Shown one piece after another: positions 25,859 to 34,323 of a stretch of 48,671 nucleotides of DNA (positions are counted from its first letter, which is position 1; every line of letters begins with the position of its first letter). Source of the DNA: an uncultured Allomuricauda sp. (GTDB taxonomy: Bacteria > Bacteroidota > Bacteroidia > Flavobacteriales > Flavobacteriaceae); the NCBI GenBank assembly GCA_937899065.1, contig CALBPG010000196.1, forward strand, positions 1 to 48,671. Direction: 5' to 3'. The notes below the pieces were generated by a model. It did not search any database and was not told the DNA's origin. It saw only the letters and a program-made list of their open reading frames with translations. A program made the position numbers and the translations under genes.

Positions 25859-26488
25859 ATGATTCACATACTTATCCTATTTTTTGCCACGTTTTCTGCG
25901 GCCTTTATGGCCACGGTTCCTCCTGGATTGCTAAATATGAATGCGGCAAAAACCAGTGTTGAAAAGGGGAAATTGAATGGTGTGGTTTTCAGTTTGGGTG
26001 TATCCACGATGATTATGCTACAAGCGTATGTCGCGGTTTGGATTTCCAAGTTTTTGTACAATAATCCGGAGGTTATTGACATTTTGCTGAAAATTGCTTT
26101 AGGGGTTTTTGGCTTTTTTGCGGTTTACTTCTTTGTAGTGGCCAATCGTAAGAATACAACCCCAAAAGCAGAAGTACGGGTCAGTAAAAAGAATAGCTAT
26201 TTCCGGGGGATGCTTTTAGACGCCCTCAACCTGTTGACTATTCCGTATTACAGTGGACTCAATGCCATGTGGAACGAAGCGGGATGGATTAAGTTTGAAA
26301 CTGCAGACATCGTCACCTTTGTTTTTGCTGCCGGGATGGGAACCTTTTCCGTCCTTTATTTATATACATTTTACTTCAATAAGTTGGAAACCAAATCAAA
26401 TCGGTTTTCGAAGAATTCCAATTATATCTTGGGCGCATTGATGGTCCTGTTGGTTATCATTACCTTGATTCGAATATTGTATCGCTGA
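25859..26488 (+). CDS. LysE-family translocator
   Basis: Inner-membrane export protein of 209 residues with six predicted helices (about 2-22, 38-58, 70-92, 112-130, 145-172, 185-206). The PPG motif after helix 1 (ATVPPGLLNMNAAKTSVEKG) is the LysE/RhtB signature. Substrates in the family are amino acids or related small molecules; this one's is unknown. It starts 3 bp after trmB and its stop overlaps the next ATG (ATGA at 26485-26490 region), indicating co-translation with the ATL gene. Confidence 0.86.
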   Translation: MIHILILFFATFSAAFMATVPPGLLNMNAAKTSVEKGKLNGVVFSLGVSTMIMLQAYVAVWISKFLYNNPEVIDILLKIALGVFGFFAVYFFVVANRKNTTPKAEVRVSKKNSYFRGMLLDALNLLTIPYYSGLNAMWNEAGWIKFETADIVTFVFAAGMGTFSVLYLYTFYFNKLETKSNRFSKNSNYILGALMVLLVIITLIRILYR

Positions 26489-26823
26489 TGGCTGAAGAGA
26501 ATTTTTTTGATAAAGTATATCAGGTTGCCCAACAGATTCCCTATGGCCGGGTAACGAGTTATGGGGCCATTGCCAAATACCTGGGTGCAGCACGAAGTGC
26601 GCGGATGGTCGGGTGGGCCATGAACAATTCTGTAGGCAAAGATGTCCCAGCACACCGTGTGGTCAATCGCGTTGGGGTCCTTACTGGAAAGCACCACTTT
26701 GACGGAACCAATCTCATGCAACAGTTGCTGGAAAATGAAGGTATTGAAGTACAGGACAATCAAATTATCAACTTTCAAGAACACTTTTGGGACCCTGTAA
26801 AGGAACTTCCTTCGATGGATTAG
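26488..26823 (+). CDS. Alkyltransferase-like (ATL) DNA-binding protein
   Basis: A 111-residue protein with the MGMT/Ogt C-terminal DNA-binding fold: IPYGRVTSYGAIAKYLG (17-33), ARSARMVGWAMNNS (35-48, with the Arg finger and HTH) and PAHRVVNRVG (54-63). The active Cys of PCHRV is replaced by Ala55, so it cannot transfer alkyl groups. ATL proteins bind O6-alkylguanine and hand lesions to nucleotide excision repair. It is encoded as the last gene of the trmB-LysE run by a 1-base overlap with LysE. The pairing with an exporter has no known meaning. Confidence 0.9.
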   Translation: MAEENFFDKVYQVAQQIPYGRVTSYGAIAKYLGAARSARMVGWAMNNSVGKDVPAHRVVNRVGVLTGKHHFDGTNLMQQLLENEGIEVQDNQIINFQEHFWDPVKELPSMD

Positions 26824-26910
26824 CAAATACAGCTTCTTCTACCATAATTCAAGCTGATTAGGGTATCTTCTTTTTCAATCGCCAAGGTCTTTACTCTGTG
26901 GCACTTGCCG

Positions 26911-26918
26911 TATCTTTG
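26911..26918 (+). promoter_or_regulatory. mrp -7 promoter element
   Basis: TATCTTTG is a perfect TAnnTTTG element 42 bp before the ATG at 26961. No clear TTG -33 lies at the normal distance. The rest of 26824-26960 shows nothing else recognisable. Confidence 0.5.
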
Positions 26919-26960
26919 TAAGACTTTTTAAGTAAAGACGACAGCAACAAAAAGAAATTC

Positions 26961-28100
26961 ATGAAGCTGAGCAAAAACGATGTTTTAAAAGCATTGGAAA
27001 AGATTACGGTTCCGGGAGAAGGCCAAAACATGGTAGAGAGTGGTGCGGTGACCAATGTACAGGTATTTGGAGATGAGGTTGAGGTGGATTTGACCATCAA
27101 AAATCCGAGCTTGCAAGCCCGGAAAAAAACTGAGGTTGAGATTCTCAAAATCATACATCAAGAAGTATATGCCAAAGCTAAAATCAAGGTTAACCTAAAG
27201 GTTGATGCTCCTGCCAAGCCCAAGGTGAATACCATTAAAGGAAAGCCTATTCCGGGAATCCAAAACATCATTGCGGTCGCTTCTGGAAAAGGAGGCGTAG
27301 GAAAGTCTACGGTTACCGCTAATCTAGCAGTGACCCTAGCCCAAATGGGCTTTAAGGTGGGTTTGTTGGATACGGATATTTACGGTCCTTCCATGCCTAT
27401 TATGTTTGATGTGGCTACAGAACGTCCTTTATCAGTGGATGTGGATGGGAAGGCGAAAATGAAACCTGTTGAAAACTATGGCGTGAAATTACTGTCCATT
27501 GGTTTTTTTACCCAACCCAATCAGGCGGTTATCTGGAGAGGGCCCATGGCTTCCAAAGCACTAAATCAAATGATTTTTGACGCGCATTGGGGGGAACTTG
27601 ACTTTATGATTTTGGATTTGCCTCCTGGTACGGGCGATATCCATTTGAGCATCATGCAATCACTACCGGTAACGGGTGCAGTGGTTGTTAGTACGCCTCA
27701 AGAAATTGCCTTGGCTGATGCGCGAAAGGGTGTCGCTATGTTCCAGCAAGAGGCAATTAACGTTCCGGTTTTAGGAATTATCGAGAATATGGCGCATTTT
27801 ACTCCTGAGGAATTGCCTAACAACAAATATTATATCTTTGGCCAAGATGGTGCGAAAAACCTTGCAGAGGACCTAGAGGTGCCATTTTTGGGCGAGTTAC
27901 CTTTAGTACAAAGCATTCGCGAAGCAGGAGATGTGGGACGCCCCGCTGCCATGCAAACAGCAACTCCCGTTCAGACTGCTTTTGAAACCATTACCAAAAA
28001 CGTGGTGCAGGAATTGGTAAGACGGAATACCGATTTACCGCCCACCGAGGCAATAAAAATTACCACAATGGCCGGATGTGCCGCTGTAAACAAGAAGTAA
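26961..28100 (+). CDS. Mrp/ApbC-type iron-sulfur carrier ATPase
   Basis: Cytoplasmic P-loop NTPase of 379 residues that carries Fe-S clusters to apo-proteins. An N-terminal MIP18/DUF59 domain covers about 5-80. The deviant Walker A GKGGVGKST is at 109-117, DTDIYGPSMP follows at about 137-146, and DLPPGTGD (about 218-225) is the Walker B-type block. Only one Cys is seen near the C-terminal end (AGCAAVNKK), so the CxxC of other Mrp proteins is absent here. Co-transcription with the NifU-domain gene (1-bp gap) fits its role in Fe-S delivery. Confidence 0.93.
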   Translation: MKLSKNDVLKALEKITVPGEGQNMVESGAVTNVQVFGDEVEVDLTIKNPSLQARKKTEVEILKIIHQEVYAKAKIKVNLKVDAPAKPKVNTIKGKPIPGIQNIIAVASGKGGVGKSTVTANLAVTLAQMGFKVGLLDTDIYGPSMPIMFDVATERPLSVDVDGKAKMKPVENYGVKLLSIGFFTQPNQAVIWRGPMASKALNQMIFDAHWGELDFMILDLPPGTGDIHLSIMQSLPVTGAVVVSTPQEIALADARKGVAMFQQEAINVPVLGIIENMAHFTPEELPNNKYYIFGQDGAKNLAEDLEVPFLGELPLVQSIREAGDVGRPAAMQTATPVQTAFETITKNVVQELVRRNTDLPPTEAIKITTMAGCAAVNKK

Positions 28101-28101
28101 A

Positions 28102-28341
28102 ATGACATCAGAGGAAATTCGAAACAACGTTGAAAAGGCTTTAGATGAAATACGACCCTTTCTGCAAAGCGATGGCGGAGATATATCGTTGATTTCCATT
28201 GACAACGATAGCTCAGTAAAGGTACGTTTGGAGGGCAACTGCATTGGATGCAGTGTGAATCAAATGACCTTGAAAAGCGGAGTAGAAATGACGATTAAAA
28301 AGTATGCTCCCCAAATCGAGGAGGTTGTTAACGTAAGCTAG
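28102..28341 (+). CDS. NifU C-terminal domain Fe-S scaffold protein
   Basis: A 79-residue stand-alone NifU-like (Nfu) domain, which assembles or carries a [4Fe-4S] cluster between subunits. The ligands Cys47 and Cys50 are in GNCIGCSVN, preceded by IRPFLQSDGGDISL and followed by TLKSGVEMTIKKYAP, all family signatures. Length is normal for single-domain Nfu. It begins one base after mrp, so the two proteins are made together. Confidence 0.94.
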   Translation: MTSEEIRNNVEKALDEIRPFLQSDGGDISLISIDNDSSVKVRLEGNCIGCSVNQMTLKSGVEMTIKKYAPQIEEVVNVS

Positions 28342-28442
28342 GAGTTTATATCAAATTCAAAATGCTACAAGCGGATAGCAGCATTCCTGCTGTTGTCCTT
28401 CTCAAATTATTTAACTGTAACGTCCAATTTAGCTAGTAGGAC

Positions 28443-28775
28443 ATGTCCGATGTAAAAATCAAAATCAAAGACAGAGAAGGTGTGCTTCATGAAGTAGACG
28501 CGCCTACAGATATGAACATGAACCTCATGGAAGTGGTTCGGTCATATGAGCTAGCTCCAGAAGGTACCATCGGAATTTGCGGGGGAATGGCCATGTGCGC
28601 CTCGTGCCAGTGCTACGTGCAGTCTGAACATGATTTGCCTGAAAAATCTGATGACGAAGAAGCAATGCTAGCCGAGGCTTTCAACGTAGAAGATAACTCC
28701 AGGTTAGGATGTCAAATCCATATTACCCCAGAGCTTGAAGGCTTGGAGGTAGAATTGGCGCCGGAAGAGCTTTAA
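28443..28775 (+). CDS. Adrenodoxin-type [2Fe-2S] ferredoxin
   Basis: Electron carrier of 110 residues. Cluster ligands fit the adrenodoxin/Isc-type spacing: Cys46, Cys52, Cys55 and Cys90 (C-x5-C-x2-C-x34-C); Cys57 is an extra residue. The acidic surface (DDEEAMLAEA) is typical of reductase-binding regions. The 101-bp gap before it shows no promoter I trust and only a weak hairpin, so read-through from mrp-nfu is possible. The stop overlaps the stop of the converging ABC gene (TTAA palindrome). Confidence 0.92.
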   Translation: MSDVKIKIKDREGVLHEVDAPTDMNMNLMEVVRSYELAPEGTIGICGGMAMCASCQCYVQSEHDLPEKSDDEEAMLAEAFNVEDNSRLGCQIHITPELEGLEVELAPEEL

Positions 28776-30508
28776 ATTCTCGCCTGATACGTAAATAGGT
28801 TGTAGTACCGTCCTTCGGAAGCAATCAGGTCATTGTGCGTGCCCTTTTCGATAATTTTCCCGTTTTCAATCACTAGAATACAGTCCGCTTTGCGAATCGT
28901 GCTCAGCCTGTGGGCGATGACAAAAGTGGTTCTTCCCTTGGTAAGTTCTACCAAACTTTTTTGAATTAGCGCCTCGGATTCTGTATCCAAGCTTGAGGTA
29001 GCTTCATCCAGAATAAGAATTTTAGGGTCCGCCAAAACAGCGCGTGCAATAGCGATTCGTTGGCGTTGCCCCCCTGAAAGTTTCACACCGCGTTCTCCGA
29101 TAAGGGTATCCAATCCTTCTTCAAATCGGTCAGTAAATTCATTCACATAGGCGGTATTGACCGCATTGACCAGTTCTTCTTCCGTAGCATTCGGTTTTGG
29201 AAACAGGATGTTTTCTCGAATCGTTCCTTCAAATAAGAAATCATCTTGTAAAACCACCCCCAAATGTTGTCGGAAACTGTTGAGGTCAACTTTGGCCATA
29301 TCCATACCATCGATAGTAACTTTTCCTGATTCTGGGACCAAAAAGCTTGCTGCTAATCCAGCAATGGTTGATTTACCCGAACCAGAACTTCCTACCAAAG
29401 CGATAACTTGACCACGCTTTGCTTCAAAATTGATATCGTGCAATACGGTTTCGTCCTCTTTGTAGGCAAAGGAAACATTGTGAAAGGCAATATCTCCTTT
29501 TATCCCTTGAAGTTGAATGGTTCGTTCCGTAGCCTCAGCCTCTGTGGTTTCGTTCATGAGTTCTTCGGTTCGGTCTAGACCAGCCAACGCTTCAGTGAGT
29601 TGACTTCCCACATTGCTCATTTGTACGATGGGAGCAATCATCAGTCCCAATAAAATGGTAAACTGTACGAATTCTCCTATAGTCAAACTGCGTTCTATGA
29701 TTTGATACCCGCCAAAACCCATAACGCTGGTCGTGGCAACCCCCAACAAAAAAGTCGAGGAACTGGACATGAATGCCGTAGTCGTCAGGCTCTTCTTTAC
29801 GTTTTGGTACAAGCGGTCAACGCCAATTTCAAAAACAGCCTCTTCCTGTTTTTCGGCATTGAATCCTTTTATGACGCGAATGCCCCCTAGGGTTTCCGTC
29901 AACCTTCCTTTGACCTCTGCGTTTATTTTTCCCCTGTTTCGAAAGATTGGTCGAATAATTTTAAAGGCTTTTAGCGCGATTACGGCAAATATGATTAGTG
30001 GAATGAACGTAATCAAGGTCATGGGGACACTAATATCCAAAAGAAGAATCAAAGAAACGATGGCGGTAATGGTGCCTCCCACTAATTGTACTAATCCCGT
30101 TCCGATTAAGTTTCGCACGCCCTCAACATCAGACATGATTCGAGATACCAATGCACCTGCTTTAGTATTATCAAAAAAACTAATAGGAAGCGCCAACACC
30201 TTTTTTTGAACTTGCGCCCGGAGTTCGGAGATTAAAAATTGGGCTTGTACGCTCACGATTCGAGTGAGCAAGAAAGAAGTTATGGCTTGCACCAAGATGG
30301 CCAACATCACTCCCGCCACCAAATATTTGAGCATGGTAAAATCCTTTTTGACAATTACATCATCAATAAGATATTTGGAGGCAATAGGGGCTACAAAGCT
30401 AGCTGTCTTGCTTATCGCAATCAACAAAAGCCCTATCATTACCAGTTTGCGTCTGGGCCAAATGATCGTTTTAAAAGCCTTGAGGATACTTACTTTATTC
30501 TTCGACAT
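28772..30508 (-). CDS. MsbA-like ABC exporter (fused membrane and ATPase domains)
   Basis: Inner-membrane half-transporter of 578 residues that dimerises. Six helices lie within 20-305. The ATPase domain begins near 338 with Walker A GSSGSGKST at 373-381, Q-loop at 421, signature LSGGQ at 477-481, Walker B ILILDE at 497-502 and the H-loop VIAHRLS. It could export lipids or drugs; sequence cannot decide. It converges on the ferredoxin gene with a 4-bp overlap at the stops and is otherwise transcribed alone. Confidence 0.92.
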   Translation of the reverse strand: MSKNKVSILKAFKTIIWPRRKLVMIGLLLIAISKTASFVAPIASKYLIDDVIVKKDFTMLKYLVAGVMLAILVQAITSFLLTRIVSVQAQFLISELRAQVQKKVLALPISFFDNTKAGALVSRIMSDVEGVRNLIGTGLVQLVGGTITAIVSLILLLDISVPMTLITFIPLIIFAVIALKAFKIIRPIFRNRGKINAEVKGRLTETLGGIRVIKGFNAEKQEEAVFEIGVDRLYQNVKKSLTTTAFMSSSSTFLLGVATTSVMGFGGYQIIERSLTIGEFVQFTILLGLMIAPIVQMSNVGSQLTEALAGLDRTEELMNETTEAEATERTIQLQGIKGDIAFHNVSFAYKEDETVLHDINFEAKRGQVIALVGSSGSGKSTIAGLAASFLVPESGKVTIDGMDMAKVDLNSFRQHLGVVLQDDFLFEGTIRENILFPKPNATEEELVNAVNTAYVNEFTDRFEEGLDTLIGERGVKLSGGQRQRIAIARAVLADPKILILDEATSSLDTESEALIQKSLVELTKGRTTFVIAHRLSTIRKADCILVIENGKIIEKGTHNDLIASEGRYYNLFTYQARI

Positions 30509-30626
30509 ATTTCAACGTAAAAAGCACTGCAAGGTAGTCCAAATTTTAGGGTTGTAAAACCTTGTAAGTACCTTCATTCTTCCATTTTTTTCTTGTTATC
30601 TTCAAGGCATATTCAAATGGGTTTTC

Positions 30627-32780
30627 ATGCGTTTAAGGATTTTCTTTTTAGTATTTGGATGGTGTGTTTTTGCGGTGGGTCAAAACACCGAAGTAACACG
30701 ATGGGAGACCCAAGCCGAAAATGTCACGATTATTCGGGATGATTTCGGAGTACCTCATATTTATGGAAAAACGGATGCTGATGCCGTTTTTGGATTACTG
30801 TATGCGCAATGTGAAGACGATTTCAATAGAGTCGAGCGGAACTATATTTGGGCCATTGGTCGTTTGGCTGAGGTAGAAGGGGAAGGGGCATTGTACAGTG
30901 ATCTTCGCGCTAGACTTTTCATGACTAAAGCAGAAGCGATAGCGGAGTATGAGAACAGTCCTCAATGGTTAAAGGTACTTTGTGACGCTTTTGCGGATGG
31001 CATCAACTATTATTTATATACTCATCCTGAGGTAAAACCCAAACTGCTCACACATTTTGAACCTTGGATGCCTTTTTATTTTAGTGAGGGAAGTATAGGT
31101 GGTGATATTGAACGCGTTTCAACAAGTCGGATAAAGTCCTTTTACAATGGTAGTATTCTAGTTGCGGAACCGGAAGACACTAAAATTCCCGAACCCCAAG
31201 GCTCGAACGGGCTTGCGATTTCAGGGGAATTGACCCAATCTGGAAATCCCTTATTGCTTATCAATCCCCACACCTCATTTTATTTTAGGGGAGAGGTTCA
31301 CGTAGTTAGCGAAGAAGGCTTAAATGCCTATGGTGCGGTCACCTGGGGTCAGTTTTTCGTATATCAAGGATTCAATGAAAAAACGGGTTGGATGCATACT
31401 TCCACCTATACTGATGTTTTGGATGAATATCGAGAGACCATTATTGAAAAAGAAGACGGGTTGTATTACCAATATGGTGATGAACTTCGAAAAGTAAAAA
31501 CAGATACGGTAAGAATAAGGTTCAAAAGTGGAGATGTTTTTTTAGAAAAAGCATTTCCTACCTATCACACCCATCACGGACCGGTAACGTATCAAGAGGG
31601 AGACAATTGGGTAGCCACCGCAATGATGTGGGAGCCCATGAAGGCCTTAGAGCAATCCTATATACGAACCAAGCAATCGGGATATAAGGGCTTTCGGAAA
31701 ATGATGGATATCCGGACCAACTCATCCAACAATACCGTTTACGCGGATGCCGAAGGGAATATTGCGTATTTCCATGGAAATTTTATTCCGGTTCGTGACA
31801 CTATTTTTGATTTTACACAATCCGTGGATGGAAGCAATCCCGCAACAGATTGGAAAGGTTTGCATACGGTAGACGAAAATATTTTGATTCTAAATCCTGA
31901 TAACGGTTGGATTCAAAACTGTAATTCTACTCCATATACAGCCGCATTGGAATTTAGCCCAAAACGTGGGGCGTATCCGAAATACATGTCTCGGGACCAA
32001 GAGAATTTTCGAGGCGTACATGCCATTGACTTACTGAAAGACAAAAAAGATTTCACTTTAGATGGTTTGATTGCGTTGGGACATGACCCTTATTTGCCCG
32101 CTTTTGAGGTGTTGTTGCCTAAGTTGTTCAAAGCACATCAAAATGAACCAGATGAAAAGCTAGCTCAGGCGATTTCACTACTGGAAGATTGGGATTTCAA
32201 AACCTCTGAATCTTCGGTGGCGATGACCTTGGCCCATTATTTTGGAACGGAATGTTGGTTGCACATCCGGTCGTTAAATCTGGAAAAACGTCCGAGTTTG
32301 ATGGAGGCTTTCACCTATTTTGAGCGCTATGCTTCGGATGAGGAAATGGTAAACCTCTTTTCCACCGTAGTTCTTGAGCTAGAAGAGAAATTTGGCACTT
32401 GGCGAATGCCTTGGGGTGAAGTGAACCGTTACCAACGCTTAAATGGAGATATCCGACAAGCATTTGACGATGATAAGCCCAGCGTTCCGATTGGATTCGC
32501 CAGTGGAAGCTGGGGTGCTTTGGCCGCTTATGGAGCGCGTTACGACAATAACACCAAAAAAATCTATGGGACCCGAGGCAATAGTTTTGCTGCTGTAGTG
32601 GAATTTGGTGAAAAAGTGAAAGCAAAGACCATTCTCGCTGGAGGACAGAGTGGGGACCCTACATCACCTTACTTTGATGACCAAACCGAATTATATGCTA
32701 CCCAAAAATGGAAAGAAGCTGCTTATTACAAAGAAGATGTTTTGAAAAGGGCAAAGCGCATGTACCAACCAGGAGAGTAG
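30627..32780 (+). CDS. Penicillin acylase family Ntn hydrolase
   Basis: Secreted N-terminal-nucleophile amidohydrolase of 717 residues. A signal peptide is present at 1-18 (MRLRIFFLVFGWCVFAVG). The alpha subunit (about 20-192) begins with VTIIRDDFGVPHIYG, the family opening. Self-cleavage should occur before Ser193 in QGSNGLAIS, whose Ser becomes the catalytic residue of the beta subunit. Related members hydrolyse acyl-homoserine lactones, beta-lactams or lipopeptides; the substrate here is unknown. The 118-bp region before it shows no convincing promoter. It stands alone and converges on the next gene (stops 3 bp apart). Confidence 0.9.
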   Translation: MRLRIFFLVFGWCVFAVGQNTEVTRWETQAENVTIIRDDFGVPHIYGKTDADAVFGLLYAQCEDDFNRVERNYIWAIGRLAEVEGEGALYSDLRARLFMTKAEAIAEYENSPQWLKVLCDAFADGINYYLYTHPEVKPKLLTHFEPWMPFYFSEGSIGGDIERVSTSRIKSFYNGSILVAEPEDTKIPEPQGSNGLAISGELTQSGNPLLLINPHTSFYFRGEVHVVSEEGLNAYGAVTWGQFFVYQGFNEKTGWMHTSTYTDVLDEYRETIIEKEDGLYYQYGDELRKVKTDTVRIRFKSGDVFLEKAFPTYHTHHGPVTYQEGDNWVATAMMWEPMKALEQSYIRTKQSGYKGFRKMMDIRTNSSNNTVYADAEGNIAYFHGNFIPVRDTIFDFTQSVDGSNPATDWKGLHTVDENILILNPDNGWIQNCNSTPYTAALEFSPKRGAYPKYMSRDQENFRGVHAIDLLKDKKDFTLDGLIALGHDPYLPAFEVLLPKLFKAHQNEPDEKLAQAISLLEDWDFKTSESSVAMTLAHYFGTECWLHIRSLNLEKRPSLMEAFTYFERYASDEEMVNLFSTVVLELEEKFGTWRMPWGEVNRYQRLNGDIRQAFDDDKPSVPIGFASGSWGALAAYGARYDNNTKKIYGTRGNSFAAVVEFGEKVKAKTILAGGQSGDPTSPYFDDQTELYATQKWKEAAYYKEDVLKRAKRMYQPGE

Positions 32781-32783
32781 AAA

Positions 32784-33437
32784 CTATTCTGAAGCTTCTT
32801 CATCACCATCCTTAACTACAATCAAACTCGCAACCGAGCCAGTGGACAGGTTCCAACGGTTATTGTGAATCACTTCGCCTTTATCATCGGTGACTACGAC
32901 TTGCGCCGTATTTGGCCCTGATGTCCCTTGGTTGAGGGCTTCGAAATCCAAACGGTTGAATCCTTTAATAAGGTCTATGTTGATGCCTTTAAAACCACCG
33001 GTAAGTAAAATATTAGGTTCTACCACCACACCATTCAAGGAAATCTTCACGCGATCCCCGTCTACATATTCATGGTCACGACACACAATTCCAACAAACT
33101 TGGCATTGGTCTTTACGTCTCCTAAATATTGATCTCCGAAATGCTCTTTTGAACCTTTCTTTTCTTTTTCACCCACTTTGGGGTCAATTTTCAAATCATG
33201 CCCAGCTTGCACCAGCTCTTGGTCTGGAAGCATTTTTACACCCGGTTTTTCCTTTGAAATCAAATTATTGTCAATTACCGAAGGCATACGTAGAAGAGAA
33301 CCTTGGTTGGACGTAGTAATGTCAAGGTTATTGCGGTCTCCAATCTTTAAAGGCTGTGTGGTTGGAATATCTCCTTGTGCCCAAAGCGTGGCAAAACCCA
33401 AACAACCTATACATCCAAAAACAATCCACTTTTTCAT
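32784..33437 (-). CDS. Secreted protein of unknown function
   Basis: A 217-residue protein with a signal peptide (hydrophobic 5-19, cleavage near AQG at 20-22). I do not recognise the family. A Lys/Glu-rich middle (about 75-100) precedes a compact beta-rich C-terminal domain (VGIVCRDHEYVDGDRVKIS, then the ILLTGGFKGINIDLIKGFNRL region) which reads like an Ig-like or C2-like fold. Its C-terminus is acidic. Cys occurs only at 118 after cleavage. TACCTTTA on the minus strand near 33468-33475 resembles a -7 element. The divergent gene encodes an outer-membrane barrel. Confidence 0.7.
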   Translation of the reverse strand: MKKWIVFGCIGCLGFATLWAQGDIPTTQPLKIGDRNNLDITTSNQGSLLRMPSVIDNNLISKEKPGVKMLPDQELVQAGHDLKIDPKVGEKEKKGSKEHFGDQYLGDVKTNAKFVGIVCRDHEYVDGDRVKISLNGVVVEPNILLTGGFKGINIDLIKGFNRLDFEALNQGTSGPNTAQVVVTDDKGEVIHNNRWNLSTGSVASLIVVKDGDEEASE

Positions 33438-33618
33438 AGCCTGAGTATTAACATCAGTCTCCTAAAGGTAGCAAATACCCTGCCAGTTTGTTAATAAAAT
33501 CACGTTAAATCGATGAACAAACTAGGGTGTCGTTAAAATCATCACAAACAGAATTTGATAGAACAGATGGGAATGATGCTTGATGCTGAAATGACTTAAC
33601 CTTTAAATCAAAATCAAA

Positions 33619-34284
33619 ATGAGAAAATTTTTACTGGCAACCTTAATGCTAACTATGGTAATGACCATGGCACAAGCGCAAGATGATGACCGCTTAACCA
33701 TCCCCAAAGGAACATGGATTTTGGGTGGTAATGTTTCGTTTTTCAACAACACGTCGGATACTAACTTTTCAGATGACTTTAATAGCAACCTGGATCGGAG
33801 AAATTTTACGTTTTCTCCCAGAATTGGCTACGCCTTTAGCGATAACTGGACTATTGGCTTGGTTTCGGAGTATTTTTTGCAAAAAGGTGAAAATGAAAGT
33901 GTAACCTCGGATGGAGTGGTTTCCAATGGTGAAGTAAAGTCTGAAAGTCTTTCATTAGCGCCTTATGTTCGACGGTATTTTGCTATCAATAAGAATCTTG
34001 CCTTTTTTGCACAAGGTGAGGTCGGTATCTTAAAGTCATGGTCAGAAAACATTGACTTTGAATCGGATAGGTTTACCTCTGAACAAGATGGTGTCTTTGT
34101 AAATCTGCGCCCTGGTGTCCTGTTTTTTCCGGCTAAAAACCTTGCTTTTGAAACTTCTATTGGACTACTTGGCTATAGGGCTTTGGATAGAGAAGACAGT
34201 AATGGCACAACAGCTGAAAATCGAGATTTTAGTTTTGACTTCAACAGCGCGAATCTGTTGTTCGGACTATCCTATTTCTTTTAA
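33619..34284 (+). CDS. Small outer-membrane beta-barrel protein
   Basis: A 221-residue outer-membrane protein with a signal peptide (cleavage after AQAQ, near 23), beginning with the sequence GTWILGGNVSF typical of Bacteroidota porin-family/OmpA-like barrels (about eight strands). Alternating aromatic/polar strands run to the C-terminal Phe (LFGLSYFF). No peptidoglycan-binding domain is attached. Function is unknown. GTTAA repeats lie upstream at 33490, 33504 and 33532, and a terminator follows directly. Confidence 0.85.
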   Translation: MRKFLLATLMLTMVMTMAQAQDDDRLTIPKGTWILGGNVSFFNNTSDTNFSDDFNSNLDRRNFTFSPRIGYAFSDNWTIGLVSEYFLQKGENESVTSDGVVSNGEVKSESLSLAPYVRRYFAINKNLAFFAQGEVGILKSWSENIDFESDRFTSEQDGVFVNLRPGVLFFPAKNLAFETSIGLLGYRALDREDSNGTTAENRDFSFDFNSANLLFGLSYFF

Positions 34285-34291
34285 ACAAAAG

Positions 34292-34323
34292 AGGCCCACA
34301 ACTTAGTGGGCCTTCTTTTTTTT
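34292..34323 (+). terminator. Terminator of the outer-membrane barrel gene, lying within the opposing gene
   Basis: AGGCCCAC (34292-34299) pairs with GTGGGCCT (34306-34313) around a 6-base loop, followed by a T-rich run to 34323. The 3' half and the T-run are inside the minus-strand acyltransferase gene (stop at 34303-34305), where the T-run encodes its terminal Lys-rich tail. Confidence 0.85.

Noticed and set aside
28377..28391. Hairpin AGCAG/CTGCT between the NifU-domain and ferredoxin genes as a terminator
   Set aside because: The stem is only 5 bp and no T-run follows.
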